Of a stretch of 64,000 nucleotides of DNA, positions 17,017-25,434 are shown one piece after another. A program made the translations under genes and the position numbers. The notes below the pieces were generated by a model. That model saw only the letters and a program-made list of their open reading frames with translations, did not search any database and was not told the origin of the DNA. The stretch's first letter is position 1. Each line of letters starts with the position of its first letter. Location: positions 56,175-120,174 of the forward strand of contig DAOTUU010000020.1 in the NCBI GenBank assembly GCA_034436555.1. Reading direction: 5' to 3'. The stretch comes from JAFMJV01 sp034436555. GTDB lineage: Bacteria > Chloroflexota > Limnocylindria > Limnocylindrales > CSP1-4.

Positions 17017-18266
17017 CGGCGGTCGCGTCCGGCGTCCCCGACCCCGAGGTGCCGCGCCGGGCGCGGCGCGACCTGCATGCGCGCCTGTGGCTGCGCGTGA
17101 CGGCCGCCGTCGCGGTGCTGTCGCTCGTGAGCGGCCTGGTGGACGCCCCCGATCTCCTCTCGGCCGGGTCCACGGGCGCCGCGCTGCGGTTCAGCGTGCC
17201 CATCCTGCTCGCGGGCCTGGCCGCGCTGTGGGCCGAGCGTTCGGGCGTCGTGAACATCGGCATCGAGGGCATGATGATCATGGGCACCTGGTTCGGCGCC
17301 TTCGTGGGCTACCAGGCGGGACCTGCGGCGGGAGTCGTCGCGGGTGTGGCGGCGGGCGCCGCCTTCGGGATCGCCCTGGGCGTCCTTGTCGTCACGGTGC
17401 GCGTGGACCAGGCCGTCGCCGGCCTCGCCATCAACCTCCTCGCCGCAGGCATGGCGCGGTACCTCTCGTCCGTGTTCTTCGAGGGCGTGCCCGGCGGCCA
17501 GATCACGCAGTCGCCCACGATCGATGCCCTGCCCCTGCTCAGCGTGCCGGGCCTGGAGTCGGTCCTCGCGCCGCTCGCGGGAGCGGGTCTGCCGGTCGTG
17601 TCCGACGTGGCCCAGGTCGTCACCGGGTTCACGACCCAGGTGAGCGTCCTCACCCTCCTGGCGCTGCTGCTCGTGCCTGCGACGTGGTGGGTGCTGTTCC
17701 GGACCGGCCTGGGGCTGCGCATCCGGGCGAGCGGCGAGAACCCCGCCGCGGCCGACGCGATGGGCGTCAGCCCGCTGGTCCATCGCTACGTCGCGCTGGG
17801 GGTCTCGGGGGCGCTGAGCGGTCTTGCCGGGGCGTTCCTGGTCATCGTCGCGGCCAGCATCTACCGGGAGGGACAGACGGGCGGCCGCGGCTTCATCGGC
17901 ATGGCCACCGTCGTGTTCGGCAACTGGCTGACGCTGCCCACCGCGATCGGCGCGTTCATCTTCGGGTTCACCGACGCGCTGCGGACCCGGCAGGAGGCGA
18001 CCGTGGGCGCCCTGCTGCTGGTCGCGGCGGTGGCGTTCGCCCTGCTGGCGCTGCTGCGCGGGCGACATCGTGGGTTCCGCGATGCGCTGGGCTGGGCCGC
18101 GGCGTCAGCCCTGCTTGTCGCGGCGTTCGTGCTGATGCCGGTGGTGCCGACCGAGTTCGTGTCGTTCGCGCCGCACCTCACGACCCTGGTCGTGCTGGCA
18201 CTCGCGCGTCAGCGGCTGCGGCCGCCGCGCGCCCTGGGAGTGCCCTACGACCGCGCCGCCGAGTAG
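17013..18266 (+). CDS. ABC importer permease 2 (BPD_transp_2, NupC/YufQ type)
   Basis: This is the second pore subunit, 417 residues, with 'RFSVPILLAGLAALWAERSGVVNIGIEGMM', the matching motif of the partner subunit, and 'GRGFIGMATVVFGNW' near the C-terminal half. The start ATG overlaps the stop of permease 1 (ATGA at 17013-17016), so translation is coupled. About 90 residues at the C-terminus form extra helices (FALLALLRG...LLVAAFVLMPVV) beyond the usual family length. It is the last gene of the operon; an inverted repeat follows at 18288-18323. Confidence 0.92.
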   Translation: MTAVASGVPDPEVPRRARRDLHARLWLRVTAAVAVLSLVSGLVDAPDLLSAGSTGAALRFSVPILLAGLAALWAERSGVVNIGIEGMMIMGTWFGAFVGYQAGPAAGVVAGVAAGAAFGIALGVLVVTVRVDQAVAGLAINLLAAGMARYLSSVFFEGVPGGQITQSPTIDALPLLSVPGLESVLAPLAGAGLPVVSDVAQVVTGFTTQVSVLTLLALLLVPATWWVLFRTGLGLRIRASGENPAAADAMGVSPLVHRYVALGVSGALSGLAGAFLVIVAASIYREGQTGGRGFIGMATVVFGNWLTLPTAIGAFIFGFTDALRTRQEATVGALLLVAAVAFALLALLRGRHRGFRDALGWAAASALLVAAFVLMPVVPTEFVSFAPHLTTLVVLALARQRLRPPRALGVPYDRAAE

Positions 18267-18287
18267 CCCTCGGGCGTGATGTCGGTC

Positions 18288-18323
18288 GCCGCCCCGCTCG
18301 TCGCCCCGGACGCCCGGGGCGGC
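18288..18323. terminator. Inverted repeat between convergent genes
   Basis: GCCGCCCCG (18288-18296) pairs with CGGGGCGGC (18315-18323) around an 18-base loop. It lies between the convergent permease and beta-ureidopropionase genes and could end transcription from both sides. No T-run follows, so the mechanism is uncertain. Confidence 0.4.
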
Positions 18324-18359
18324 GGAGCGGCGTGGAGCGGCGTGGAGCGGACCCGACCC

Positions 18360-19208
18360 CTACGGCCGGACCAGGTCCTCGTACGCGTCCGGGCGGCGGT
18401 CCCGGTAGAACTGCCACGTCTGGCGCACGGTCTGGATCATGTCCAGGTCCAGGTCCCGGACGATGAGCTCCTCGTCACGGGCGCTGCCCACGTCGCCCAC
18501 GTACTGGCCGCGCGGATCGACGAAGTAGGACTGCCCGTAGAAGTCGTCTTCGCCCAGCGGCTCGATGCCCACCCGGTTGATGGTGCCCACGTAGTACCCG
18601 TTCGCGACCGCGTGCGAGGGCTGCTCGATGCGCCACAGGTACTCCGAGAGACCCCGTGAGGTGGCGCTGGGGATGAGCACGATCTCCGCGCCGTTGAGGC
18701 CCAGGGCGCGCGCGCCCTCCGGGAAATGGCGGTCGTAGCAGATGTACACGCCGAACTTGGCGATGTCCGTCTGGAACACCGGATAGCCCGTGTTGCCGGG
18801 CCGGAAGTAGTACTTCTCCCAGAAGCCCTTGACGTGCGGGATGTGGGTCTTGCGGTACTTGCCCAGGTACGTCCCGTCCGCGTCGATGACCGCCGCGGTG
18901 TTGTAGTAGATGCCCGAGGCGGTGGCGTCCTCCTCGTACATCGGCGCGACCACCACCATGCCCGTCTGCCTGGCCAGGTCCTGCATCCGCTTCGTGGTCG
19001 GCCCGTCCGGGATGAGCTCCGTGTAGGCGTAGTACTGCGGGTCCTGCACCTGGCAGAAGTAGGGTCCGTAGAACAGCTCCTGGAACAGGATGAACTGGGC
19101 ACCCTGCTTGGCCGCCTCGTGGGCGCGCTGCTCGTGCTTCTGGATCATCGATTCCTTGTCGCCGGTCCAGGATGCCTGGACCAGTGCGCCACGAACGATA
19201 CGGGGCAT
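18360..19208 (-). CDS. Beta-ureidopropionase (N-carbamoyl-beta-alanine amidohydrolase), nitrilase superfamily
   Basis: This 282-residue nitrilase-superfamily amidase has the full catalytic triad: E44 in 'FQELFYG', K120 in 'YRKTHIP' and C157 in 'VYICYDRHFPE'. The wording around the Cys and 'VKGFWEKYYFRPGNTGYPVF' fits N-carbamoyl-beta-alanine amidohydrolases, which release beta-alanine or beta-aminoisobutyrate, CO2 and ammonia after dihydropyrimidinase. N-carbamoylputrescine amidase (AguB) is the near relative and alternative. The ATG has a GGAGG site eight bases upstream. The hydantoinase, aminotransferase and importers nearby make the pyrimidine role the better one. Confidence 0.88.
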   Translation of the reverse strand: MPRIVRGALVQASWTGDKESMIQKHEQRAHEAAKQGAQFILFQELFYGPYFCQVQDPQYYAYTELIPDGPTTKRMQDLARQTGMVVVAPMYEEDATASGIYYNTAAVIDADGTYLGKYRKTHIPHVKGFWEKYYFRPGNTGYPVFQTDIAKFGVYICYDRHFPEGARALGLNGAEIVLIPSATSRGLSEYLWRIEQPSHAVANGYYVGTINRVGIEPLGEDDFYGQSYFVDPRGQYVGDVGSARDEELIVRDLDLDMIQTVRQTWQFYRDRRPDAYEDLVRP

Positions 19209-19356
19209 GTGCTCGACCTCCGGGTGTCCATCGGGCGCCCCGCTCCTCCGCGACGCGCCCGACCGTGCATGACCGAACCGAGCCGACGCCCTCGATCCAC
19301 GAGGTCCGGGACGCCGGCCGGCTGCTCCTGTCCCCGCAGGGTACACCGGCGGCGGA

Positions 19357-20328
19357 TCAGCAGGGACCCGACCCGGTGTCCTGGTACGGCTCCCCCAGCA
19401 CGGCCCGGAACGCCCAGTCATAGCCGCCGGGTCGGAGGACCAGCTCCAGCACGCCGAACGACGCGTCGCCGCGGGCCTCGCTGTTCGTCAGTGGCGTGCG
19501 GACACCGTACAGCTGCCCGCCCCCGGTGCCGACCACGAAGGAGCGTGCGCCGGGCTCGCCCTCGGCGACCGTCCGTCCCTCCGCGTCGAGCCGGGCGAAC
19601 CGCTCGTACAGGTGGTCATGCCCCGCCAGCACCACGTCGCCGCCCGCCTCGACGAAGGTCCGCCACAGGTCGTCCACCGAGGGGTTCGATCCATGGGGTC
19701 CGCTCGAGAAGCGCGGCCGATGCCAGGCGGCCAGGGTGCACGCGGCGGGATTCTCGGCGAGGTCCGCGCGCAGCCAGGCGAGCTGGTCGGACGCGCTGCA
19801 CGGCGCATCCCGGCCGCACTCGGAGTCCAGCAGGTAGACCCGCCAGGCGCCGAGGTCGGTGGCTTGCCACGGCTGCTCCTGCGTGCCCGCCCGGTCACCG
19901 AAGTAGCCGAAGTAGCCCGCCGCATCCGTGGTCCGATACTCGTGGTTGCCGGCGACCGGCAGCGTCCGGTCCCTGGCGTGTCCCCAGTACGGGTCGTAGC
20001 AGGTCGCGTAGTCCTCCGCGCTGCCCTTGTCGTACGCGTTGTCGCCCAGGACGATCACGGTCGCCGCCGGGTCCGCGGCCAGGAGCGATCCGGTGGCCGC
20101 GACGCCCGGGCTGTCGCACAGGCCGATGTCCCCGGCGGTGAGCACACGCACATCGTCCGAGGGGAGTGGCGCCAGCGCCGGCACGGGAAGCGGGGTGACC
20201 TCCGGGCCCGGGAGGGGTCGCTTGTCGAACGGCGTGACGATGCCCGGCAGGAAGGCGCTGAGGATGGCCGCGATCGCGATCACCCCCACGACGACGATGC
20301 CCACGAGGCGCCAGCGATGACCGCTCAT
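19357..20328 (-). CDS. Exported calcineurin-like metallophosphoesterase
   Basis: This 323-residue phosphoesterase has an N-terminal hydrophobic anchor or signal (LVGIVVVGVIAIAAILSAFL) and the five metal-binding blocks of the purple-acid-phosphatase-like fold: 'TAGDIGLCD', 'VLGDNAYDKG', 'GNHEY', 'AAWHRPRFSSG' and 'LAGHDHLYERF'. It should act outside the membrane on phosphomonoesters or a related substrate; the exact one is not clear. The ATG at 20328 lies 40 bases after the end of the 20369-21160 gene on the same strand, so the two may share a transcript. Confidence 0.88.
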   Translation of the reverse strand: MSGHRWRLVGIVVVGVIAIAAILSAFLPGIVTPFDKRPLPGPEVTPLPVPALAPLPSDDVRVLTAGDIGLCDSPGVAATGSLLAADPAATVIVLGDNAYDKGSAEDYATCYDPYWGHARDRTLPVAGNHEYRTTDAAGYFGYFGDRAGTQEQPWQATDLGAWRVYLLDSECGRDAPCSASDQLAWLRADLAENPAACTLAAWHRPRFSSGPHGSNPSVDDLWRTFVEAGGDVVLAGHDHLYERFARLDAEGRTVAEGEPGARSFVVGTGGGQLYGVRTPLTNSEARGDASFGVLELVLRPGGYDWAFRAVLGEPYQDTGSGPC

Positions 20329-20368
20329 CCGGGGAGACTGCGGCACGCTGGGCGCGGCGGAACGCCGT

Positions 20369-21160
20369 TCAGCGGTCCTCGCGCCAGACCAGGACCCCGC
20401 CGAGCACGGCGATCCAGGCACCAGCCCACCAGCTGAGGCCTCCGATGTCGAACGTGGAGCCGCTGATCACGAAACGCAGCTCCCGCAGGAAGTCGAGGGC
20501 CGCGATCGCGCCGAGCGCGAAGCACGCGCCGGCGACGACCAGGCGGTAGCTGGGGCCGAAGTCGTGGATGTGCGCGTTCTCGAGCACGAGCACGATGAGC
20601 AACCCCAGGCACAGCAGGATCGTGAGGTCGCTGGGCCAGGTGCCGCCGTGTCCGAAGATCACCCCGAACAGGCCGAATGCGACGCCCAGGATGATGACCG
20701 CACCCAGCCCCGCCACGATCTCGCCGACCGTGAGATGGGTGCGCAGCCGGTCGACGGCCTTGTCCACGGCGCCCGCCACGTCCGGCGTGGACAGGCGCGC
20801 GGCGGGTGCGGCGGCCGCGGGTGCGGGTGTGGCGGGTGCGGCGGCCTCGGCTGGCGCCGCCGCGGCCGGCTGAGTCGCGGGTGCCGGGGTCGGGGGCGGC
20901 GCCGTCTCGGTCGGTGTCGGGAGCGATGGCGCCACGGGCGCGGTTGTCCCGACCGATGCCATCGCCACCTCGGTCGGCGCCGCGGCCGGGATGGCTGCGG
21001 GCACGGCCGCCTCAGGCATCGCCGCCTCGGCGGTCGTCGGGGCGGCGGTCGTCTCCGCCGCCTCGTCCGTCGCGGCCTTGGGTGTCTCGCTCTTGGCCGC
21101 CTTCGACCTGGCGGACGGGGCACGAGTCGGCTTCTTCGCAGCCGGTTCCGGTCCGGTCAT
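20369..21160 (-). CDS. Ala/Pro/Lys-rich protein with C-terminal membrane domain
   Basis: I do not recognise the family. Of 263 residues, the first 145 are low-complexity: a basic Lys/Ala/Pro start (AAKKPTRAPSARSKAAKSETPK) resembling histone-H1-like tails, then Ala/Pro/Thr/Glu repeats. A short amphipathic segment (DVAGAVDKAVDRLRTHLTVGE) leads into four predicted membrane helices (GAVIILGVAFGLFGVIF; LTILLCLGLLIVLVLE; LVVAGACFALGAIAAL; WWAGAWIAVLGGVLV). The ATG has an AGGAGG-type site. The tail could contact DNA or the wall; this is a guess. Confidence 0.65.
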   Translation of the reverse strand: MTGPEPAAKKPTRAPSARSKAAKSETPKAATDEAAETTAAPTTAEAAMPEAAVPAAIPAAAPTEVAMASVGTTAPVAPSLPTPTETAPPPTPAPATQPAAAAPAEAAAPATPAPAAAAPAARLSTPDVAGAVDKAVDRLRTHLTVGEIVAGLGAVIILGVAFGLFGVIFGHGGTWPSDLTILLCLGLLIVLVLENAHIHDFGPSYRLVVAGACFALGAIAALDFLRELRFVISGSTFDIGGLSWWAGAWIAVLGGVLVWREDR

Positions 21161-21451
21161 CGGGGTGCTCCTCCTGTGCTCGACTCCAACTGTACGCGCT
21201 CGAAGGGCGTCCGTCACCTGCGGTCGCATCACCCGACACCCGGCCCGACGGCGGCCCGGCCGAGGCGGCCATCACCGCCCCGCCCCCGGCCAGAACGTCG
21301 GCCGCGCCTCGCTCCGGTGCACGAACGATGAAGGAATGGTGAAGGGACTTGCATCATCACCCCATCCGCGGCAGACTCTGGCGGACATCAAGGACTCCGT
21401 GTCCCTCCGTCGCCCCGCCCCAGCGGGACGTTCCGGAAGAGAGGAGGCAAG

Positions 21452-22576
21452 TTGCTGCCGCGATCCCAGAAGGGCGCCCAGAGGGCGTCGTTCGACCAGA
21501 GCCCACCATCGGCCCCCCCGTCGTCCCAGAGTCGACCGCGCCGCTCCAGCCGTGAAGCCAGGGCGCTCCTCCGGGCGATCGCCATCAGCCTCCCCGCCCT
21601 CCTCCTCCTGCCGGGGCTCGCCGTGCCCGCGAGCGCCCGGGACACGGAGCGCACCGCCGACCGCGTGGTCGCCCGTGACCTGCGGCCCGGCGACCTGCTG
21701 GATGACCACGGCCTGACGGTGCGCGTTCCCGGTCGCGGCGGGTTCGTGTGGGGTGAGCTCAAGCTCCGCGACGGCACCTGGCAGGAGGTGGCCGTGGAGA
21801 CCGCCGTCGATGGCACGGTGTACGTGCGCGGGCGCGGCAACGAGCGCCGGGCCGTCATCGCGGCGCGCCGCCGCGCCGCGGCAGAGACCACCGCCGCCGG
21901 GACCGCTGCGACCGGCGTCATGGCTGCCGACCCCGACGCAGCCGCGGACGCCCGCCGCGCGGCCCGCGGTCGCGAGTGCCGAGACGACTTCCGGAACCTC
22001 TACTGGTGGCGCCTGCCGCGCCTCGAATGGCGCTTCAACCCCGCAGGGACGCCGGCCTACCTCCTCGACGAGGATGGCTCCACGACGTCCGTCCAGGCGG
22101 CGCTCCAGCGGGCCCAGGACAACGTCACCTCGTCCGCCAACCGCTGCGGCCGACCGGACCGGGTCTCCGCGAAGGGCGCGCTCGTCGGGCTGGGCAAGGG
22201 TCGGCCGGACATCGCGGGCACGGCCCGCTGCCTGGGCGGCAACGGCCGCAGCGTCATCCAGTTCGGCAGCCTGCCCTCGTACTCCATCGCGATGACCTGC
22301 GTGTACGGCATCGGCAGCCGGAACATCGCTGGGGAGGCGGACATCCGCATCAACAGCGTCGGCTCGCGCTGGGCCACCGGCATGGCGTCCTGCAAGGGCG
22401 AGGAGCTGCTGCTGGAGGCTGCCATGACCCACGAGTTCGGTCACGCGTACGGGCTGGCGCACGCCAGCACCTACCGCAATCCCACGCTCACGATGCAGCC
22501 GCTGGTGCGCGCGTGCAGCCAGGGCCACAGCTCGCTCGGTCTGGGCGACATGCTGGGCCTCGAGAAGAAGTACTGA
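21452..22576 (+). CDS. Secreted metzincin-type metalloprotease
   Basis: This 374-residue exported protein ends in a metzincin zinc site: HEFGHAYGLAH at 327-337 (HExxHxxGxxH) and a likely Met-turn 'TLTMQP' about 13 residues later, as in matrixin/snapalysin-like enzymes. The TTG start is chosen because GAGGAGG stands five bases upstream at 21441-21447 and no ATG or GTG opens the frame before the signal helix (LRAIAISLPALLLLPGLAVPASA). Several Cys residues in the last 200 residues may form disulphides. About 185 residues between signal and protease domain include an Arg/Ala-rich helix and may be a propeptide. Substrate unknown. Confidence 0.78.
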   Translation: MLPRSQKGAQRASFDQSPPSAPPSSQSRPRRSSREARALLRAIAISLPALLLLPGLAVPASARDTERTADRVVARDLRPGDLLDDHGLTVRVPGRGGFVWGELKLRDGTWQEVAVETAVDGTVYVRGRGNERRAVIAARRRAAAETTAAGTAATGVMAADPDAAADARRAARGRECRDDFRNLYWWRLPRLEWRFNPAGTPAYLLDEDGSTTSVQAALQRAQDNVTSSANRCGRPDRVSAKGALVGLGKGRPDIAGTARCLGGNGRSVIQFGSLPSYSIAMTCVYGIGSRNIAGEADIRINSVGSRWATGMASCKGEELLLEAAMTHEFGHAYGLAHASTYRNPTLTMQPLVRACSQGHSSLGLGDMLGLEKKY

Positions 22577-22634
22577 CCCTCGACGCCGGCGGGCCGGGTG
22601 CCCCAGCCTCGGCCCGCCCGTCGAGCCTCACGCC

Positions 22635-24953
22635 TCAGCCGGTCGAGGGACGCCGCAGCAGCACCGCCCGGTCGGACCGCCAGATCTCCTCGTACCCCGC
22701 GGCCAGGACTCGGTCAACCATCGTCTGCCCGTACCCCTCCACGACCACGTAGGGGAACGCCGGACCCAGCAGCCGGGCCAGGTCCTCCAGCCGCTCCAGG
22801 CGCCCACCCAGGGTGTGGATGCTCCGCTCCGCGTCCGGCGTGGCGGTCGTCTCCAGCACGCCCGCGAAGACTCCCAGCGGTGTCGTCTCCCACTGCTGGA
22901 ACGTGGGTGCCACATGGAGCACCGGCGTCGTCGCATGGAGCCGGCCGGCCGAGATCTCCGCGCGCACCGCCTCCACCAGGTCGCGCCGCGGACCATCGAG
23001 CACCCGTCGGCCGTCGGGATACCCGATCCAGTAGCCGTCCTGGGCGTTCACCAGCGAGACGGCCAGCGTCTCCGCATATCGGTGCTGCTCGATGGCCTCC
23101 GGCTCCAGCGCATCGGGCCGGAACGACACGGCCGACAGGACCACGAACGCGCTCACCGCGCCGACCCTCGCCCAGCCCGGCAGGTCGCGCATGGCCCACA
23201 GCGCGGCGAGGCCGATGCCTCCCGCGATGGCCAGCGCCCAGGGCACCCAGTACCCGGCTGACTTGGGCAGCTCGTAGGCGAGCGACTGGGCCAGCAGGTC
23301 GGTGGCCGGCAGCAGCCCGCCCAGCGCCGCCGCGCCCAGGCCCGCCGCCATCCCGACGACCACCGCCGAACCCAGGACCAGCCGTCCCCGGCCGAGGGCG
23401 ATGAACGGGACCAGGGCCACCAGCAGCAGGATCCAGTCGACGACGCCCGCCAGCGCGGCCATGGCCGCCCCCATCGGATCGGGTCGGAGCGCCATCAGGA
23501 GCGCCAGCCCGGCCAGGACCATCAGCAGCGCCGAGAGCCCCACGAGCAGCTCCCGCACCCGGAGCGCGCTGCCCGCGGGGCGCGGCATGGACCAGTCGTC
23601 TCGCGACGCCCTGCCGCCCATCGCGGCCGCCAGCGTCACCCCGGCCAGCATCGGTGGCAGCGCGATGAGCGGCGTCACCGTCACGCCCGCCGCGACGAGC
23701 AGCGCGGGGGCGGCGATGACGAGCCCGCCCGCGATGCCCGCGAACGCGGTGCGCGTCCGGGTCGCCGACAGGACACCGATGACCGCGACCGTGCCGGCCG
23801 TCAGTGCGCCGATCGCGGGATGCACCAGGATGCCCGCGCCGATGGTCACCGCGAGCATCCCGGGACGCGAGCGACCACCCCAGCGCGCGGCATCCATCGT
23901 GATGACCAGGGCGAGCGCCGCGGGCACGAAGGCGAGCACCGTGGCGCGCGTGTCCGGCAGGCGCAGGAACGCGAAGGTGAGCGGCAGGGTGAGCAGCACC
24001 CAGTACGCCGCCGCGGTCGCATCGGGATCGTCGGTCGGGTCGTGGAAGTCGCGCGCCGGTCCCAGCCCGCGGGCGGCCCGCTGGCTGCCGATCGTGCGCG
24101 CAAGGAGTCGCCCCGCCGCCGCGAACAGGACGGTCATCGGCAGCGCGAACGCGGCCACGGCCATGCCAGCGTCCTGCCCGGACAGGATGGCGGTCACGCC
24201 GAGCGGCGCCACATAGCCCAGGAACACCCGCGAGGGTCCGTAGATGGGGGAGGGCGACACGGCCAGCGCGTCCCAGGACCCGAACGTCCGGAGATGCTCC
24301 ACGGGCGCCACGTGGTTGGGCAGCACGTCCACGAACGGCGCGAGCGGCGAGGCCAGCTGAAGCACCACCGGCGCCGTCCAGACCAGCCCGACCAGCAGCC
24401 AGGCCGCCCAGTCGACCCTGGGAGCCCGCAGCACGCCCGGCGACAGGAACGGGCGGGCGATGGTCCCCAGCAGCGTCAGCAGGACCATGATCGGCAGCAG
24501 GGTGAGCCAGTGGAACAGGCCCAGCGGCCCGAGGATCACGAGCAGCAGGAGGTCGACGGCGATCGCGGCGACGGCCCCGACGACCACCAGCTCGCTGAGA
24601 CTGCGATAGGCGGACCAGCGGAGGACGCGCACCACGGACGCGCCGGCGAGCACCTGGAGCGTCACCGCCAGGGAGACCGCGAGGGCCGGCCAGAGCGTCG
24701 CTCCCAGCTGCCCCACGATGGCGCCCAGGGCACGCCCCAGGTCGAACCCCCACGTGCGCGAGCCGGTCATGACCATGATGCCGACGAGCACGGCGAGGAC
24801 GCCGATGACGTTCACCAACGCCAGCGGCCGGTCACGCTCGACTCCCCTGCGGAAGGGGGAGGCGTTGGCATCGAAGAAGCGGGTGCGGCCGCTGAGGCGC
24901 GCCCGCAGTCGGCTGGTGACGGTCTGATCCCTCCGTGGGCTCGGCATCGACAT
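22635..24953 (-). CDS. Large polytopic membrane protein, function unknown
   Basis: The protein has 772 residues. About the first 600 form some 16-18 hydrophobic helices, and the last 150 are soluble (from about 'RPDALEPEAIEQHRYAETLAV'). The loop 'PNHVAPVEHLRTFGSWDALAVSPSPIYGPSRV' after helix 6 is probably outside. The layout, polytopic with a soluble C-terminus, recalls GT-C glycosyltransferases and other envelope polymer enzymes, but I see no DxD-type first-loop motif that would prove it. ATGs at 24953 and 24947 are both possible starts. It stands alone, convergent with the metzincin gene. Confidence 0.65.
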   Translation of the reverse strand: MSMPSPRRDQTVTSRLRARLSGRTRFFDANASPFRRGVERDRPLALVNVIGVLAVLVGIMVMTGSRTWGFDLGRALGAIVGQLGATLWPALAVSLAVTLQVLAGASVVRVLRWSAYRSLSELVVVGAVAAIAVDLLLLVILGPLGLFHWLTLLPIMVLLTLLGTIARPFLSPGVLRAPRVDWAAWLLVGLVWTAPVVLQLASPLAPFVDVLPNHVAPVEHLRTFGSWDALAVSPSPIYGPSRVFLGYVAPLGVTAILSGQDAGMAVAAFALPMTVLFAAAGRLLARTIGSQRAARGLGPARDFHDPTDDPDATAAAYWVLLTLPLTFAFLRLPDTRATVLAFVPAALALVITMDAARWGGRSRPGMLAVTIGAGILVHPAIGALTAGTVAVIGVLSATRTRTAFAGIAGGLVIAAPALLVAAGVTVTPLIALPPMLAGVTLAAAMGGRASRDDWSMPRPAGSALRVRELLVGLSALLMVLAGLALLMALRPDPMGAAMAALAGVVDWILLLVALVPFIALGRGRLVLGSAVVVGMAAGLGAAALGGLLPATDLLAQSLAYELPKSAGYWVPWALAIAGGIGLAALWAMRDLPGWARVGAVSAFVVLSAVSFRPDALEPEAIEQHRYAETLAVSLVNAQDGYWIGYPDGRRVLDGPRRDLVEAVRAEISAGRLHATTPVLHVAPTFQQWETTPLGVFAGVLETTATPDAERSIHTLGGRLERLEDLARLLGPAFPYVVVEGYGQTMVDRVLAAGYEEIWRSDRAVLLRRPSTG

Positions 24954-25095
24954 GCTACCCGGCGGGTCGTCCCGCGGGCCGGGTGCGGCGCGGACGGGCA
25001 CGCGTCGCTGCGCACGGGTCGGGTGCGGTCTCCCCCGTACCATCCACGCCGAACCCATACCCCGTCCCGGTGATGCGCCGACCGGTCGCGGGTCG

Positions 25096-25101
25096 TATCG
25101 T
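25096..25101 (+). promoter_or_regulatory. -10 box TATCGT, possible aminotransferase operon promoter
   Basis: TATCGT is a TANNNT match upstream of the aminotransferase. No clear -35 is seen 17 bases upstream. It is weak evidence on its own. Confidence 0.3.
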
Positions 25102-25235
25102 CGGAGCTGCGCCGCTGACGCTCAGGCAGGCGAGCATCCGGCGCAGGACTCTTCATCCAGTCCGGCCCGTCGGCCGGTTCCTCCTCTCGGAGAAGCGGCC
25201 GGGATCTCCCCGGCCGCCGGGCGATCGTCAACACG

Positions 25236-25267
25236 CGAGCGGGGTGCGATCTGGGGCACCCCGCTCG
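25236..25267 (+). terminator. Perfect 12-bp hairpin in the leader
   Basis: CGAGCGGGGTGC (25236-25247) pairs with GCACCCCGCTCG (25256-25267) around an 8-base loop, followed by TTCGTCTTCCC. It is 168 bases before the aminotransferase ATG. It may be an attenuator or an isolated terminator; the downstream pyrimidine-rich tract is not a clean U-run. Confidence 0.45.
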
Positions 25268-25434
25268 TTCGTCTTCCCGCGACCATCCGCGGCGCCCATC
25301 CGTGGCACACTCCGGCGAGCAGACGATGCCGGGTCCCGCCCGCGCCCGCCGCGCCCGCCGCGCGCCGTCCCGGGACGCCGACCCGCCCAGGTCGTCGAGG
25401 AGGACGCGGCCACCGGCCGCAGGTGAGGTGAGAG

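Larger units (their letters stand above)
24954..25434. other. 481-base non-coding stretch ahead of the aminotransferase operon
   Basis: I see no convincing gene here. A TATCGT -10 candidate lies at 25096-25101, which would give a leader of about 330 bases. Within it are G+C-rich inverted segments near 25166-25220 and a perfect 12-base-pair hairpin at 25236-25267. The last 15 bases carry a GAGGTGAG ribosome site for the aminotransferase. Confidence 0.5.

Noticed and set aside
23820..25073. Plus-strand open frame opposite the polytopic membrane protein
   Set aside because: Composition (Arg/Gly/His/Asp-rich) and lack of motifs mark it as a shadow of the membrane protein gene.
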